Shown here piece after piece: positions 6,349-6,504 of a stretch of DNA of 6,504 bases. The stretch covers positions 1-6,504 of the forward strand of contig CALGGE010000071.1 of assembly GCA_937916125.1 (NCBI GenBank). Reading direction: 5' to 3'. The translations under genes were made by a program, and so were the position numbers. Within the stretch, counting starts at the first letter, position 1. Each line of letters opens with the position of its first letter. The notes beneath the pieces are model-generated. The model was given only the letters and a program-made list of their open reading frames with translations, searched no databases and had not been told where the DNA came from. This DNA comes from an uncultured Elusimicrobia bacterium. Lineage in GTDB: Bacteria > Elusimicrobiota > Endomicrobiia > Endomicrobiales > Endomicrobiaceae.

Positions 6349-6397
6349 TTATAGCAAAAAACAGTTTAAAAGAAAAGGAGAAAAGTAAAAATTTGTG

Positions 6398-6467
6398 GAG
6401 CTGAGGAACGGCAATGTACAACAACGACAGTTGAAGGGTTGAATGGTTAGGAACGGCAAAACAGCTC
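6398..6467. repeat. 11-bp direct repeats between CAGCTC inverted repeats
   Basis: AGGAACGGCAA occurs at 6404-6414 and 6449-6459, 45 bp apart. GAGCTG (6398-6403) and CAGCTC (6462-6467) flank the pair as an inverted repeat. Between them, GTTGAAGG and GTTGAATG (6430-6445) form a short 8-bp tandem repeat. No ORF of note crosses it on the plus strand. It lies just past the possible minus-strand stop at 6447-6449, which overlaps the second repeat copy. Confidence 0.5.
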
Positions 6468-6504
6468 AGTTTTCTTGTTTTCGCAAACACGAAAACCATT
6501 CGCT
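6447..6504 (-). CDS. Possible C-terminal end of a SUMF1/FGE-fold protein (partial)
   Basis: Read leftward from the window edge, one minus-strand frame gives ANGFRVCENKKTELFCRS and a TAA stop at 6449-6447. The motif GFRV or GFRVC shortly before the end is the usual C-terminal signature of formylglycine-generating-enzyme (SUMF1)-type C-lectin-fold domains. In diversity-generating retroelement targets it marks the end of the variable repeat. Only 18 residues are visible, so the assignment rests on one short motif, and the other two minus frames stay open longer. A 7-bp hairpin (6477-6483 with 6490-6496) lies within these codons. No matching template repeat or reverse transcriptase is present in the window. 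Confidence 0.35.
   Translation of the reverse strand, partial: ANGFRVCENKKTELFCRS
6477..6496. repeat. 7-bp perfect hairpin near the right edge
   Basis: GTTTTCG (6477-6483) and CGAAAAC (6490-6496) form a perfect stem around a 6-base loop, CAAACA on the plus strand. A longer-range pairing, GAATGGTT (6441-6448) with AACCATTC (6494-6501), is also perfect and overlaps the right arm. There is no T-run after the hairpin on either strand, so it is not a standard terminator. Confidence 0.5.

Noticed and set aside
6411..6431. Short plus-strand ORF (MYNNDS) after GAGGAACGGCA
   Set aside because: Six codons with a partial Shine-Dalgarno; AT-rich DNA gives such cases by chance.
6170..6446. DGR template repeat near the possible target
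   Set aside because: No second copy of the GGTTTTCG-containing 3' end, or any long adenine-variant repeat, is found in the window.
6305..6499. 64-residue minus-strand ORF at the right edge
   Set aside because: Low-complexity, Leu/Phe-rich translation with no family resemblance and no Shine-Dalgarno; it overlaps the inverted-repeat segment. The frame ending in GFRVC is more plausible.
6190..6504. CRISPR array, leader or tracrRNA
   Set aside because: The repeats are 7-11 bp, unevenly spaced and too short; there are no 25-40 bp repeats with regular spacers and no cas gene.

Overview
The window reads as AT-rich chromosomal DNA (roughly one third G+C by eye) from a Gram-negative bacterium with an LPS-type outer membrane. 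It carries a lipid A disaccharide synthase, an MsbA-type exporter and an outer-membrane beta-barrel of the UPF0164/PorV type. The combination, base composition and protein style would suit a gut Elusimicrobiota (Endomicrobium-like) genome. That placement is an impression; nothing in the window proves it.

Left part (1-1503): a short partly repeated spacer (20-bp direct repeat, 46-bp period), then lpxB on the minus strand. lpxB carries an in-frame insert of about 40 codons built from 7-bp tandem repeats and a palindromic element resembling the genome-wide repeats that Rickettsia inserts into genes. A 237-bp spacer separates lpxB from a divergent operon and holds a promoter for each side plus hairpins.

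Middle (1504-5732): a plus-strand operon of a TTG-started MsbA-like ABC exporter, a secreted outer-membrane barrel protein and a RelA/SpoT homologue. The Rel protein has intact-looking hydrolase and synthetase motifs but stops just after its TGS domain, without the usual C-terminal regulatory half. lpxB and msbA act one after the other in lipid A synthesis and export, so the first half is an envelope locus joined to a (p)ppGpp enzyme.

Right part (5733-6504): a bidirectional terminator separates rel from a convergent XRE-type helix-turn-helix gene with a C-terminal coiled coil. Its upstream region is the most intriguing part. It has a perfect-consensus promoter (TTGACA-17-TATAAT) firing away from the regulator, overlapping a -10 for the regulator itself, and a 30-bp near-palindromic operator-like site at the predicted start of the outward transcript. 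No plus-strand protein gene follows. Instead there is a 113-nt segment closed by an 11-bp perfect inverted repeat, which could be a structured RNA or a small TA-flanked MITE. The window ends in what may be the last codons of a minus-strand gene ending in a GFRVC motif, as in formylglycine-generating-enzyme (SUMF1)-fold proteins, a fold often used by diversity-generating retroelements.
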